From Ceratodon purpureus (Eukaryota; Streptophyta; Bryopsida; Pseudoditrichales; Ditrichaceae): a stretch of DNA of 64,000 nt. Location: assembly GCA_014871385.1 (NCBI GenBank), contig CM026426.1, positions 60,736,084-60,800,083 of the forward strand, given 5' to 3'. Below, piece after piece: positions 46,618 to 56,077 of this stretch (its first letter is position 1; each line of letters begins with the position of its first letter). A program made the translations under genes and the position numbers. The notes beneath the pieces were generated by a model. It was given only the letters and a program-made list of their open reading frames with translations, did no database searches and was not told the DNA's origin.

Positions 46618-47530
46618 AACTTCTTAGTGAAGTAATCAAGCAATATCCCGATGATAAATGGATGGATGATAAATGGAGGGATGAAAAGCTGCAGATAAGA
46701 TCTTGTGATTTTTCGAAAAATCATAGATTTGATTTATGTCAAGTTTCATCCCTGGTTCAAAAAGTGAGATCTTAAATATGATTTTCGAGAACAAGTGGAA
46801 TTAAATAATGGAAATTTTACCATCACATAGTTCATGTTAATCCAAATTCATAACAATTATTATCAATAGGAAATTATTCTTTTAAAATTCGTCAAAATTT
46901 GAGATTTTGGAATTTTTCAAAAATAATTTGGCTCAAAAATTGAAAAGTTATAAAGGCACCTAACCACCGTTCAGATTTTTCTAAAACCAAATATACGTGA
47001 CGTCATGCATGTTTTACTATATCATGTTTTTTGGATGTGCTTCTAGAAAACAATTTTTATGAGAGCCAAAGAAAGGAATGAGTCTCTCAAATTTTCCATG
47101 GGGGTACTCAACCTAATTAAACTTTGGAATATAAAGATACTTCTGGAAAGAACCTAGGATACTGAGTTGCTTAAATTAGTTTAAGAATTATACGAGACTA
47201 TGCTAATTGTCGAACATAATTCTAAGTATTGAAAAAATGGTGATAGTAAAAGAAGAAAAAAATAGAAATAAATATACGCGTTCAACTGCGCAGCGGAAAG
47301 CGTGGTGGGGTGGGTGTCGGAGGGAGGATTCGAATCCGGCACCAGCGCCCTGGGGCCGCCACGTCAGTTCGAACCCGAAGCCTCGGAACACCAAGCCACC
47401 AAGGCTTTGACGACATATGTGAAACTTCTGAGCATACTTATATCACATCTGAGATCCTCAAAATTAAAAAAAATCATGTTATGCAAAATTCTTAATAGCT
47501 TTTACTGGACGCCAAATTAGGCAAGGGAGT
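46618..47530 (+). mobile_element. TTAA-type repeat family, copy B
   Basis: It shares its first half (GATAAGATCTTGTGATTTTT at 46696) with copy D and its second half, including ACGTGACGTCATGCATG at 46996, with all copies. It ends CCAAATTAGGCAAGGGAG at 47512-47529 like copy A, but TTAA is mutated. Its left end abuts the satellite, and the transition carries satellite-like GATGGATGATAAATGG words. Confidence 0.6.
47283..47412 (-). repeat. tRNA-like SINE module 3 (in copy B)
   Basis: On the minus strand, GGATTCGAATCC (B box with one change) is preceded by TGGCTTGGTGTTCCGAGG and followed by TCCCTCCGACACC, as in the other modules. Confidence 0.6.
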
Positions 47531-48471
47531 TTATAACAGATTCCAAGCTTGTATTAAGATGTACTACTGTTCTATTAAATTCAATTTAGAGAAGCCAAGA
47601 AATGAAAGAAGACTTTTTGAGGAAATAACAAATGTAGAAAACATAATTTACTGAAAAATACAAATGCACATACAGGTGGTTGTTGAGAAATATGCATGCA
47701 TGTATATATCTTCTCATACACTTGTGTGTGTACACTGTACTAGTTGTCCTCCGTTTTGATTTATACCCCTTCACGTGTGATGCGCAGTCCACTACCATGC
47801 GTACTCATGCACTCTTCTTGTTCATTAGCGCCGTCAGGGTCCCTAGTTTGAGTACACCGTGCTTGTAAGTTATCACCCCCAGTTGACTATTGTGCGTCAT
47901 GGAGTGCCGCAGCCAGTGCATCTCACGTTCCGACAGATGCAACTAATGTCCTTGTAGCTATTGGAGTTCTTCAGATTTGCTACTTTTTCCCAATCTCCAT
48001 GACCCTGTCTTATTCGTGGTGCGTATCCAGATAATACAAACTCTATAATATAATCCACACTCCAGGACTTCTGAAATTCATCAAAGACATGACAACCAGG
48101 GCATAAAATAAGGGAAGACCCAGAGGACAATGTCCAAAGTATCATGACTTGTAGACATCCGAGGCCGTGGATCCATAATATTTAAAAATGGAAACCAGTA
48201 TCACTGCATCCAGCAGTGGTGAGCAGGGCACCCTTACAATTAGCTTGATCGAATTCAAGCATCCCTTCGTTCAGAGAAAGTGGCATCTATGAAACTGAGT
48301 TCTACCGCATGAAGCCATAGCGAGTTACGCATGATATTTAGATCTTGCTAAAGCATTGTTTGTCAATCGCAGTCTTTGTTCACGATTGTAAAGTTGTTTT
48401 CTTCACATTCTAGCTCGTGGGAGGGGTACGTATTCGTTGCAGTCTTGGAGAACACACTCCTTACGTTTGGA
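47531..48471. other. upstream region of paralogue 2
   Basis: No gene recognised. An acceptor-like TTCGTTGCAG at 48432-48441 shortly before the start codon suggests a leader intron, as in the paralogue at 57571. Confidence 0.4.
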
Positions 48472-50421
48472 ATGAGCCGCACGATGAGCCGGAAGGAGAA
48501 GGCCGCTGGCAAGCGACGTGCTATTCCTGAGTCATCGTCTGATACCGACGACGAAGTTTTCCAACGGTTGCAGCGGCCATCGCGGCCAACGAAGGCCGTG
48601 GAGGATATTCACTCCAGTCACCTCACCATCTGGCGGGAGCCTTTTGATCTTCGGAAGCTTCCGCAGACTATGACTCTAGAGTTGTTGAAGCGGGCACCCT
48701 TCCTCTTGGGAGCTGAGAATGCAAAATACAACAAGCACTTTTTTGAGAAAGTCGGTGGTCTCTGTGCTGAAGGGGTTCCATTCGAAAGTTTGATGAAGGA
48801 CGAGCATGGTGTGCCACTTGATGATTTGCTTGCTACGTATCCTCTTAACAAGCATGGAAACCGTCACTCCTTGCGATTGATGACAGATCGTGACGCAGCA
48901 AGAGACGCTTTGCACATGTACCAGAGAGTGTATGGTGGAACGCATCCTGACAATGGCGAATTTGGCACAGCTTTCATTCGAGGTCTTGTCCTATTCTATC
49001 AACGACAGACGCAAGTGGACTGGGCTGATTATGCAGCAGACTTGGCGAAGAAGCGGGTGCAGAATCCGATTGTCAATCCACAGAAACTCACGCCGCCATG
49101 TTTGAGGGAGCAGATCCAAGCTATGATAAACTTGTTCCAGCATTATCTTCGGACCGCTTATGCAGAACGGGAGGATGCGACATCACAGTTGAGGCGCGCG
49201 AATTTGCCAGTCAAGCCATCCGATTTTCCGGCAAGGCAGCAAGGGTCTGCGGATCCCACGGAAAGTAGTCCACCTGCACGGAAAGAGGTGCGTGCAGAGG
49301 CAACGAGAGCAATCCTCCAAGGTTCAATTTGTGGTAGCAAGGCGGTGCGGCAGCAGCGATCCAGCGCTCCACGGACATCTCCACTGTGTCCCATTGTGGA
49401 AGCGGTTGCAAGTGCGCCTTCGCCGAACGCAAGACCGGACCAGCTCCAGGCACTAAAAGAGAAGAGACGGAAGACAGAGAAAAAGCTATTCACCGTGATC
49501 AAGCACCTGGCGGATGCAGAAAAGGAACTTGAACTTCTGGGCGCCAAGAAGACAGAACTTTCTATTTCGGAGGATTCCAACTGGGAGGTCATGGTGTCGT
49601 TACGAGCCAGTAAGAAGCATTGCGCACCGCTATCAGAGGAGAGTTCTCAACTGGAGGAAGATATGCGAGCAAAGACAGCAATCGCTAACACCATCTCAGA
49701 GTCCATCGCTAATGTTCAAAAACAGATTGCGGAGCTGCAAGATCGCATTCAGCTTCTACGGCGAACCACGAAGGAGCTGCAAGACGAGGTGGGGGTCATC
49801 ACCGCAGACATCGATGTGGTCATCGTCGACAGCAGCAGCATTCGTCCGAAGCAACTCCTGCCACGCCTCCCTGTAGCATGCATGAAGTTGGTGAAAGTAG
49901 AACCAGCTGTTCCATGTGTTCTCTGCGGTCGATTTTGGGTGGACAATGCTTTTGTTTCTCTTCCGTGTGGATGCTTGCTGCATCCTTTTTGCATGTTCAA
50001 AGTAGTCCTGTCGAAGGATCCGCGTTGTCCGTTTTGCAGTCATGCACTTGGTGGGCTATGGAGAGGCCAGTGGGGATTCAGTACCGACGACGACGACATG
50101 CGTAGCGCAATCTCTGCTTGCAGAACCGGCATGGACGAAGCGGGTTGGTTGAAGCCTCTGGATGCAGTAAGTGCGCGCGTGAAGGTGGAGGACGCGCTGA
50201 ATTCTTTGATCCAAGAAGAGACTCAGAAACTTGCTGTGGGGAAACGTCTCCCTGAAGTGGACAGTTTATGCTTTGAGGAGCCTCTCCCCAAACGTGCACA
50301 TCTAGACTCAACATGCGAGCCAGAACTGGATCCGGTCTCCACAGCAGAGCGTGAAGAAATACGTGCAATCGGAGCTGAAGCAGCACTAGAGGCTGAGAGC
50401 TTGCTGCAGCAGGGAATCTAG
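48472..50421 (+). CDS. RING-like coiled-coil protein, paralogue 2 (649 aa, single exon)
   Basis: I place the start at the Met of MSRTMSRKEKAAGKRR (48472), not the upstream ATG at 48376, because the paralogues begin with a short basic Ser-rich segment and an acceptor precedes it. The N-terminal domain (about 50-220) is diverged but alignable (LLKRAPFLLGAENAKYNK, GLCAEGVPF, VYGGTHPDNGEFGTAFIRGL). A long coiled coil covers about 320-460. The zinc module C482-x2-C485-x13-C499-x-C501-x2-H504-x2-C507-x11-C519-x2-C522 has exactly the same spacing as in the other two. A C-terminal extension of about 120 residues is acidic. Function unknown; ubiquitin ligase activity is a guess from the zinc module. 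Confidence 0.75.
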   Translation: MSRTMSRKEKAAGKRRAIPESSSDTDDEVFQRLQRPSRPTKAVEDIHSSHLTIWREPFDLRKLPQTMTLELLKRAPFLLGAENAKYNKHFFEKVGGLCAEGVPFESLMKDEHGVPLDDLLATYPLNKHGNRHSLRLMTDRDAARDALHMYQRVYGGTHPDNGEFGTAFIRGLVLFYQRQTQVDWADYAADLAKKRVQNPIVNPQKLTPPCLREQIQAMINLFQHYLRTAYAEREDATSQLRRANLPVKPSDFPARQQGSADPTESSPPARKEVRAEATRAILQGSICGSKAVRQQRSSAPRTSPLCPIVEAVASAPSPNARPDQLQALKEKRRKTEKKLFTVIKHLADAEKELELLGAKKTELSISEDSNWEVMVSLRASKKHCAPLSEESSQLEEDMRAKTAIANTISESIANVQKQIAELQDRIQLLRRTTKELQDEVGVITADIDVVIVDSSSIRPKQLLPRLPVACMKLVKVEPAVPCVLCGRFWVDNAFVSLPCGCLLHPFCMFKVVLSKDPRCPFCSHALGGLWRGQWGFSTDDDDMRSAISACRTGMDEAGWLKPLDAVSARVKVEDALNSLIQEETQKLAVGKRLPEVDSLCFEEPLPKRAHLDSTCEPELDPVSTAEREEIRAIGAEAALEAESLLQQGI

Positions 50422-50942
50422 ATTGGGGACCTCGTAGTGTACCGAACATGTAGAAACACGCATTTTGCGTCTCCAATGCCATGTGGTAGATATGTGCTCC
50501 GGTGATGCAGATATACTTGTATCAAAAATCCACTGACATTCCGATGACCATGCAGAAGTGTGACGACATTTTACACTGTAACGACATGTTTCTTGACCAG
50601 GCTATATTATAATATATTTTTGTTTTATTAATGTGCGCATGTAAATCCTTCAGGGCTGTCTATTCCCCCTATCATCTATGCATGTGTTTCATTAAATAGA
50701 ATGATGTTTCTTTCACCTTAAAACCCTTCACCCCTAAAATTATGTTATGCATATGTAGTGTGTTCACTGGTTTACCCATGTATATGAGCATTCAAGACTG
50801 GAAGATGATGTTGTGTTGTTCAATCTTTTTGTGGAAGACCATGTCAGTACTATAGATGGAATATTTTTTCCCAAATTTTTTTGAGTAATTAAGAGCAACT
50901 CTACCACCGCCTATATATGCTGCAAATATGTATAAGTAGGCA
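50422..50942. other. 3' flank of paralogue 2; no gene
   Basis: AT-rich 3' sequence with AATATATT and AATAAA-like words near 50612-50700 that could serve polyadenylation. No other feature. Confidence 0.4.
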
Positions 50943-51501
50943 CAAAAGACCCCGGGGAGGCAACTCCGAGTTATTATAAGAAGATTTATTATATCTTATT
51001 TTACAAAATACTATGACTTTATCAATTATGATTATGATGATATATAGTTCAATAGAAAATAGACGTTGAAAGCTTCAAAATATGTATTGTATGTCTCAAA
51101 ATTGTTTATCTATAATTGGATATGATATATAATAAATGTAAAATAAGACGATTTATTATGCATATTTTAAGACATATTATAAATTTTATTATAAACATAA
51201 TAAAACAAAATTATAATAAGGGCATAATAAATGCATAATAAGGTTCTTCACACACATTTATATATCCCACTTAGAATTTCTATGATGTATTTGTATGCTA
51301 CAGTTTGTTTAGTTCTTAAATTTTTTATCGTGCAAGTTACAATAAAGCATTTAATAAGATTGTATTTATTATGAATTTTGATTCCGTCAAAGGAAGCATA
51401 CTATTTGTTATAAAAAACGGAATAAGAAGTCTAAATTGACTTATTATCCCACACAGCCGTGCCCATAATAAGTGAGTTGCCTCCTGAGGCAAAAGACTCC
51501 A
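50943..51501. mobile_element. AT-rich MITE candidate
   Basis: GGAGGCAACTC near the left end (50956) and its inverse GAGTTGCCTCC near the right end (51475-51485) sit in longer imperfect terminal repeats that continue into TTATTAT. Flanking words CAAAAGACCCC (50943-50953) and CAAAAGACTCC (51491-51501) differ at one base and may be an 11-bp target duplication, as in Mutator-like elements. The interior is full of TTATTAT/ATAATAA. Confidence 0.4.
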
Positions 51502-51886
51502 TAGAATATGCATAGTGATTCCAATTTTATTTCTGCCATGTTTCACAGTTCTCCTCATCTTCGGGCCCGTCTTTTGATTTTTGGTTGATTATCGAAGATT
51601 TTCCATTTCGAGGTCCTAATCCATCGTTGATTTTAGAAATGTGTTATAAAATGTTTCACGATTCACAAACATCGACTGGATAAAAACCATCACTACTCTT
51701 AAAGCTGCTATCATAACCGAAACCACCGGGTATGTACAAATAAAAAACACTGGATGTGATATATATTCATCACAGATTACAAGCCACAAAATCATACGAT
51801 ATATTACATGTGATAATAGTCTAAGACGTGACCCGGGATTGCAGACGTAGGATTAACCTTGAAGCCTGATTTGTTTGGAATCTGTT
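51502..51886. other. no gene seen
   Basis: AT-rich sequence. Its last 50 bases (GCAGACGTAGGA...CTTGAAGCCTGATTTG) recur at 58259-58290 next to copy D, so the two repeat copies share flanking DNA. Confidence 0.45.
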
Positions 51887-52984
51887 TTAACGCCCTTGCC
51901 TAATTTGGCGTCCACTTAAAGCAATTGAGAATTTTTCCTTTTTAATTTTTTTTTTAATTTTTAGGATCTCAGACTTGATATAAGTATGCTCAGAATACAC
52001 CATAATTCGTCAAAGCCTGGGTGGCCCGGTGATCCGAGGCTACGGATTCGAGTTGACGTGGCAGCCCCAGGGTGCTGGTGCCGGGTTCGAATCCACCCTC
52101 CGACACTTGGACACCACGCTTTCCGATTTTCGATGCGCAGTTGATAGTGCAATTTTGTTTTTTCTTTTTTTAAATTTTCTTCTTTTATAAATTATTTTCA
52201 ACTGTAACTAATCTTTTACTGGATATTAATTTTCTTGCACTATCACCATTTTTTCAATACTTAGAATTCTGTTTGACCATTAGCATAGTCTTATATAATT
52301 CTGAAACTAACTTTAAGCAACTGAGTATCCAAGGTTCTTTTCAGAAGTATGTTTATATTCCAAAGTCTAATTCAGTTGAGTAGCCCCATGGAAAATGTGA
52401 CTGACTCATTCCTTTTTTTGGCTCAGCATAAAAATTGTTTTCTAGAAGCACATCTAAAAACCATGATATAGTAAAACATGCATGACGACACGTATATTTG
52501 GTTTTAGAAAAATCTGAACGGTGGTTAGGTGTCTTTATAAGTCTTCAATTTTTGAGCCAAATTATTTTTGAAAAATTCCAACATCTGAAATCTTGATGAA
52601 TTTCGAAAGAAGTAATTAAAAAATTATTGAAAACATTGAAGCTTGACTTCGTAAATTTTAGAGGCTGCACTTGTGGAATTGGTATATTTTTTGACTTGGA
52701 TATCTTTGGAATTTGAGTGGTGGTTTGGTTATGAACATATTTCAAGATTTTTTTATTATAAAAAAGCCTAATTTTAAGCTGTTTGTTTTGGACTTGAAAT
52801 CTGAAATTTTTAGATGAAGGTCTTAAAATTGGAATTTCAATTTGCAAATTTTACTACATACACTTTGCAGTACATGGAGCATCCAGTAAAAATATTAGGC
52901 AAAAATATCAATTTAAACCCCTTTCTCTAAACTGACCGAAACAGCAAAAAGTTGTTTTGGCTCTCCTGGGCACTTAGGGGTTAA
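51887..52984 (-). mobile_element. TTAA-flanked repeat family, copy C
   Basis: It is bounded by TTAA at 51887-51890 (followed by CGCCCTTGCCTAATTTGG) and at 52981-52984 (preceded by CCTGGGCACTTAGGGG). It is homologous in inverted orientation to copy A along its full length. The conserved CRE-like site is mutated here (CATGCATGACGACACGTAT). Confidence 0.65.
52008..52141 (+). repeat. tRNA-like SINE module 4 (in copy C)
   Basis: Plus-strand A-box-like TGGCCCGGTGATCCGAGG, then GGGTTCGAATCC (perfect B box) at 52083, followed by ACCCTCCGACAC. Confidence 0.6.
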
Positions 52985-53116
52985 ATTGCAATAAGTATGG
53001 ATTTTGTTATGACCCACCCTGGCTTCATTTTGTTATTCTTTCTTAGACCATCCCTTTGCCTCTCCCTTGTTCTGGAGACGGGATGACATGGAATTACCAA
53101 CATATTAAAAATAATT
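52981..53116 (+). repeat. 136-bp direct repeat, left copy
   Basis: Begins TTAAATTGCAATAAGTATGG, including the TTAA that ends copy C, and is nearly identical (three differences) to 54331-54466. Confidence 0.85.
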
Positions 53117-53212
53117 TGATTATAAAGAATCAAAATAATACATTGCAACGCCCCAGAAGCCGTTCATCCATGTGGCTCCAAACACCATCACAAAACGGAT
53201 GCAAATCTGCTA
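53117..53212 (+). repeat. paralogous segment shared with 58012-58105
   Basis: The stretch AAAGAATCAAAATAATACAT and what follows (53126-53212, continuing after the MITE to about 53620) matches 58015-58180. The second locus lacks the MITE at 53213, giving a natural empty site. Confidence 0.7.
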
Positions 53213-53523
53213 TGGTAGAGCGTCCAAAAATGGCGCAGTGCCAAAAATGGAGCTCTAGTCATCTTCTATCAGAGGTACATAATAGCTTCCCCACCCAACA
53301 GTACCATGTACTGATGGAAAACATTATAGGGTGTGCGCCATTTTAGAAACACCTATAAATCCATCTTCAAAATTCATAACTAACTGTAGAAGAATCCAAA
53401 AATGATGATTCCACTTGCTCCAACTTTTTAATTAGTTTCCCCATGCATGAAAAATATTTGCACTGCTAATTTCGCAGTAGATACCCCAGGCTGAAATTTG
53501 CGCCATTATTGGACGCTCTACTA
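53213..53523. mobile_element. 311-bp MITE with TA duplication
   Basis: The ends TGGTAGAGCGTCCAAAAATG and inverted TAGTAGAGCGTCCAATAATG form a terminal inverted repeat of about 24 bp. TA flanks both sides (53211-53212 and 53524-53525). The related locus at about 58103 reads CGCTGAATATTTGC where this one has CTGC-TA-element-TA-AACATTTGC, which confirms the boundaries. A TA duplication fits Tc1/mariner-type transposases. No coding capacity. Confidence 0.75.
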
Positions 53524-54330
53524 TAAACATTTGCAAGTAAACCTTGCTGCATTTAAATGTATACTTAGAACTGATTTAATATTCAATCTACGTTGGTGTT
53601 AAATTATACGTAGTATATGAACATATATTTGTAATGCTTTATGGTTTTCAAGTTGAAGCAGTTATATACTTCTGGAAATAGATTACAAATTTACAATATT
53701 GACCCCATGACGGTTGCTTTGTACCAAGTCAGTCGTCCTAGGCCTATGACCGTGACATGCTGTGAGCCCCATGACCAAAGCCTTCGGCCCCATGTCCGCT
53801 ACTTCTGGAGCTGTGACCGTCGCTTCAGCCCCATACCCACTATTTTCTAATCCTCTTCCCCAAGTCTTCTGTACACAACTTCAAGAAAGGGTTCATTACT
53901 TTCTTTTCTCCTTAGTTTTTATTAAGATTTTATATTCTTACACCATTCTCACATGGTATTTGAGCAGCAGTGAGAAACTCTCCATTCGAAAGCAACCCTT
54001 GTATGAAACCCCGTAATAAACAAAAAGAGGAAACCAGTAGAGAACCCACTGTAATTAGTTCCCCCTATTTTTGGCTAATAAATCTGTAACCTATTACGCA
54101 CATTTCCAATGCACTTAGAGAAGTTGCATCCATCCACTTCCCATACATCCATATTTCATCCATCCATTTTCTGCCATCTACAGAAGAATTGGGACAAGTT
54201 CATGTTTCCTTCAAATTTCAATAGATATGGATATTGTTATTCAGCTTCACTTGCTTCACTGAGACTTTACATTGCATTCATATTGTTTTTCATCCATCCA
54301 CCAAAGGATTAGTTCACTCTCAATTTTCTT
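53524..54330. other. repeat-derived sequence; no gene
   Basis: Up to about 53830 it matches DNA near 58100-58260 (CCCCATGACC...CTTCTGG-type block). 54120-54300 contains CATCCATCCA words, which read in reverse (GGATGGATG) recall a very diverged unit of the satellite at 44-46 kb. Confidence 0.45.
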
Positions 54331-54466
54331 TTAAATTGCAATAATTATGGATTTTGTTATGACCCACCCTGGCTTCATTTTGTTATTCTTTCTTAGACCA
54401 TCCCTTTGCCTCTCCCTTGTTCTAGAGACGGCATGACATGGAATTACCAACATATTAAAAATAATT
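54331..54466 (+). repeat. 136-bp direct repeat, right copy
   Basis: Partner of 52981-53116 with three differences in 136 bases. Also begins at TTAA. Confidence 0.85.
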
Positions 54467-56077
54467 ATAAATTAAAGAAGGGATTTTGGCTTTTCTAGTC
54501 TTCCTTTTCTACTTCTGGTTATTTAGTGTCCTAGTTTTTTCCCTCTTCTTCATGACATGGAATCTGCACCACTTTAAAAATAAATAAATAAATAAAGAAA
54601 TAAAAGATATAGCCATAGAACATATTTTATTTATTTTTATTATTCTTTTTTCTCTATTCCCTTCCTGTACACAGTACCTCCCATTCCCCATTATCTTTCT
54701 TTATTTTCTTCATGTTTTTTTTTCCCTTCTTCTTCAAAGATTACTTCCATGGTAATAATGAATCCATGGGTTCTTTGTGAAATACGTGTATTTGTGGAAA
54801 TTATGTTTTTTTTGTGAAACAAAGGGAGTAAAATACTGCTACAAATAGTAATATAGGTGGGTACACAGGCATGTTGTTGCTGTAGTCAATGCACGTTAGA
54901 TAAAATTTATTTTATTTATTTGCATTATCGTATACAACTCTGAGCTCATATTCCGCACATATTTTTAATTGAATCGCATTGTCACATACAAGTCAGAACA
55001 AGTTTCTGCATTTCAGAATTGAGTAAGACTGTAAGACACATTTATGCCTACAAAGACCTTTCTTTACGAGGTACTAATTCTAAACAAAGACTCCGAGATC
55101 ATTCGAATTGATTAATACGGTTTCAGTTAAATATCTGAGAGCTTCATTTTGTAATCTCTTTTTTGAAACAAGGAATAACATTTTAGAAAGGAACAAACGA
55201 GGGGGGACACTGTAACACTGGGAAACTAGAAAAGAATGAGGAAATAAATCTTTCAGCAATTAATGATAGGTGGGAAGCAATTTCAAGAATTGAGCAGCAC
55301 AATTTTCGAGCTCTAATCATGTCGGATATCTCCAACGTTGCATATCTTAAATTTGAAAGAAATATGAAATGAACAGCCTAGTGGTTTAATTAAATTGTTA
55401 TGCCAAGGACTTCTTACCCCCCAACTAAACCCGGAAATTGTCTACAGTATGCCATTTTGCAACAACAATGTGAACAGTGGATTGCTTCAGTGAGCTTCTG
55501 GTACAGTAACAATCGCACCACAAATCCAATTTTCCGATTCTAACAAATTAATCAATAACGGTTAAATTAGAATCACGCGCCCAACCAAATATACCGGCAG
55601 AATCAAAATCATAGGTTCATACAAAGTTCAGATCAAGAATCAATTCCACTCTTACAATGTAAACTCCGGGTTCATTCACACTCAGAGAATCATTCACACC
55701 GACAGAATCTTCGAATGCAACAAACTCTTGGCATTAAGCGGTTTCTGTGAATGTAACAAAGTATGAGATACATTCACACATATGAGATATATTTTGAGAT
55801 GAATACAGTCTTGAAGATTTCCGTGGATTCAGAGAAATCAGCGAAGGAATGCAATCAGAGATTGCAGCAGTTCACTTCTAAATCAGACGTTGAATCCCAT
55901 CCGTAGGTTTAACCAAATGTGCCGAAAAAACAATGTCTCAAAATTGATCCAAGAAGAATCACGGCCCATACTGTTCAGTGGAATCCGACCCAAAAAGTAT
56001 ATCCTCGACTCACATATTCAGACAAGCATAAACCTATCTACAATGCCATGGCCACAACAACGATGCTTCAGCACATG
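54467..56077. other. AT-rich intergenic; no gene seen
   Basis: Simple TTTATT/AAATAAAT runs near 54580-54650. The remainder is unremarkable and includes the 3' flank of the minus-strand gene ending at 56078. Confidence 0.4.

Noticed and set aside
48376-48471. ATG at 48376 as start of paralogue 2
   Set aside because: The extra 32 residues are hydrophobic and unlike the paralogues; an intron acceptor lies between it and the conserved start at 48472.
49158-50482. Minus-strand frames opposite paralogue 2
   Set aside because: Shadows of the plus-strand coding exon, whose protein is supported by two paralogues.
51887-54466. The 136-bp direct repeats as LTRs of a small retrotransposon
   Set aside because: No TG...CA ends, primer site or polypurine tract, and the interior contains an independent MITE and no coding sequence.
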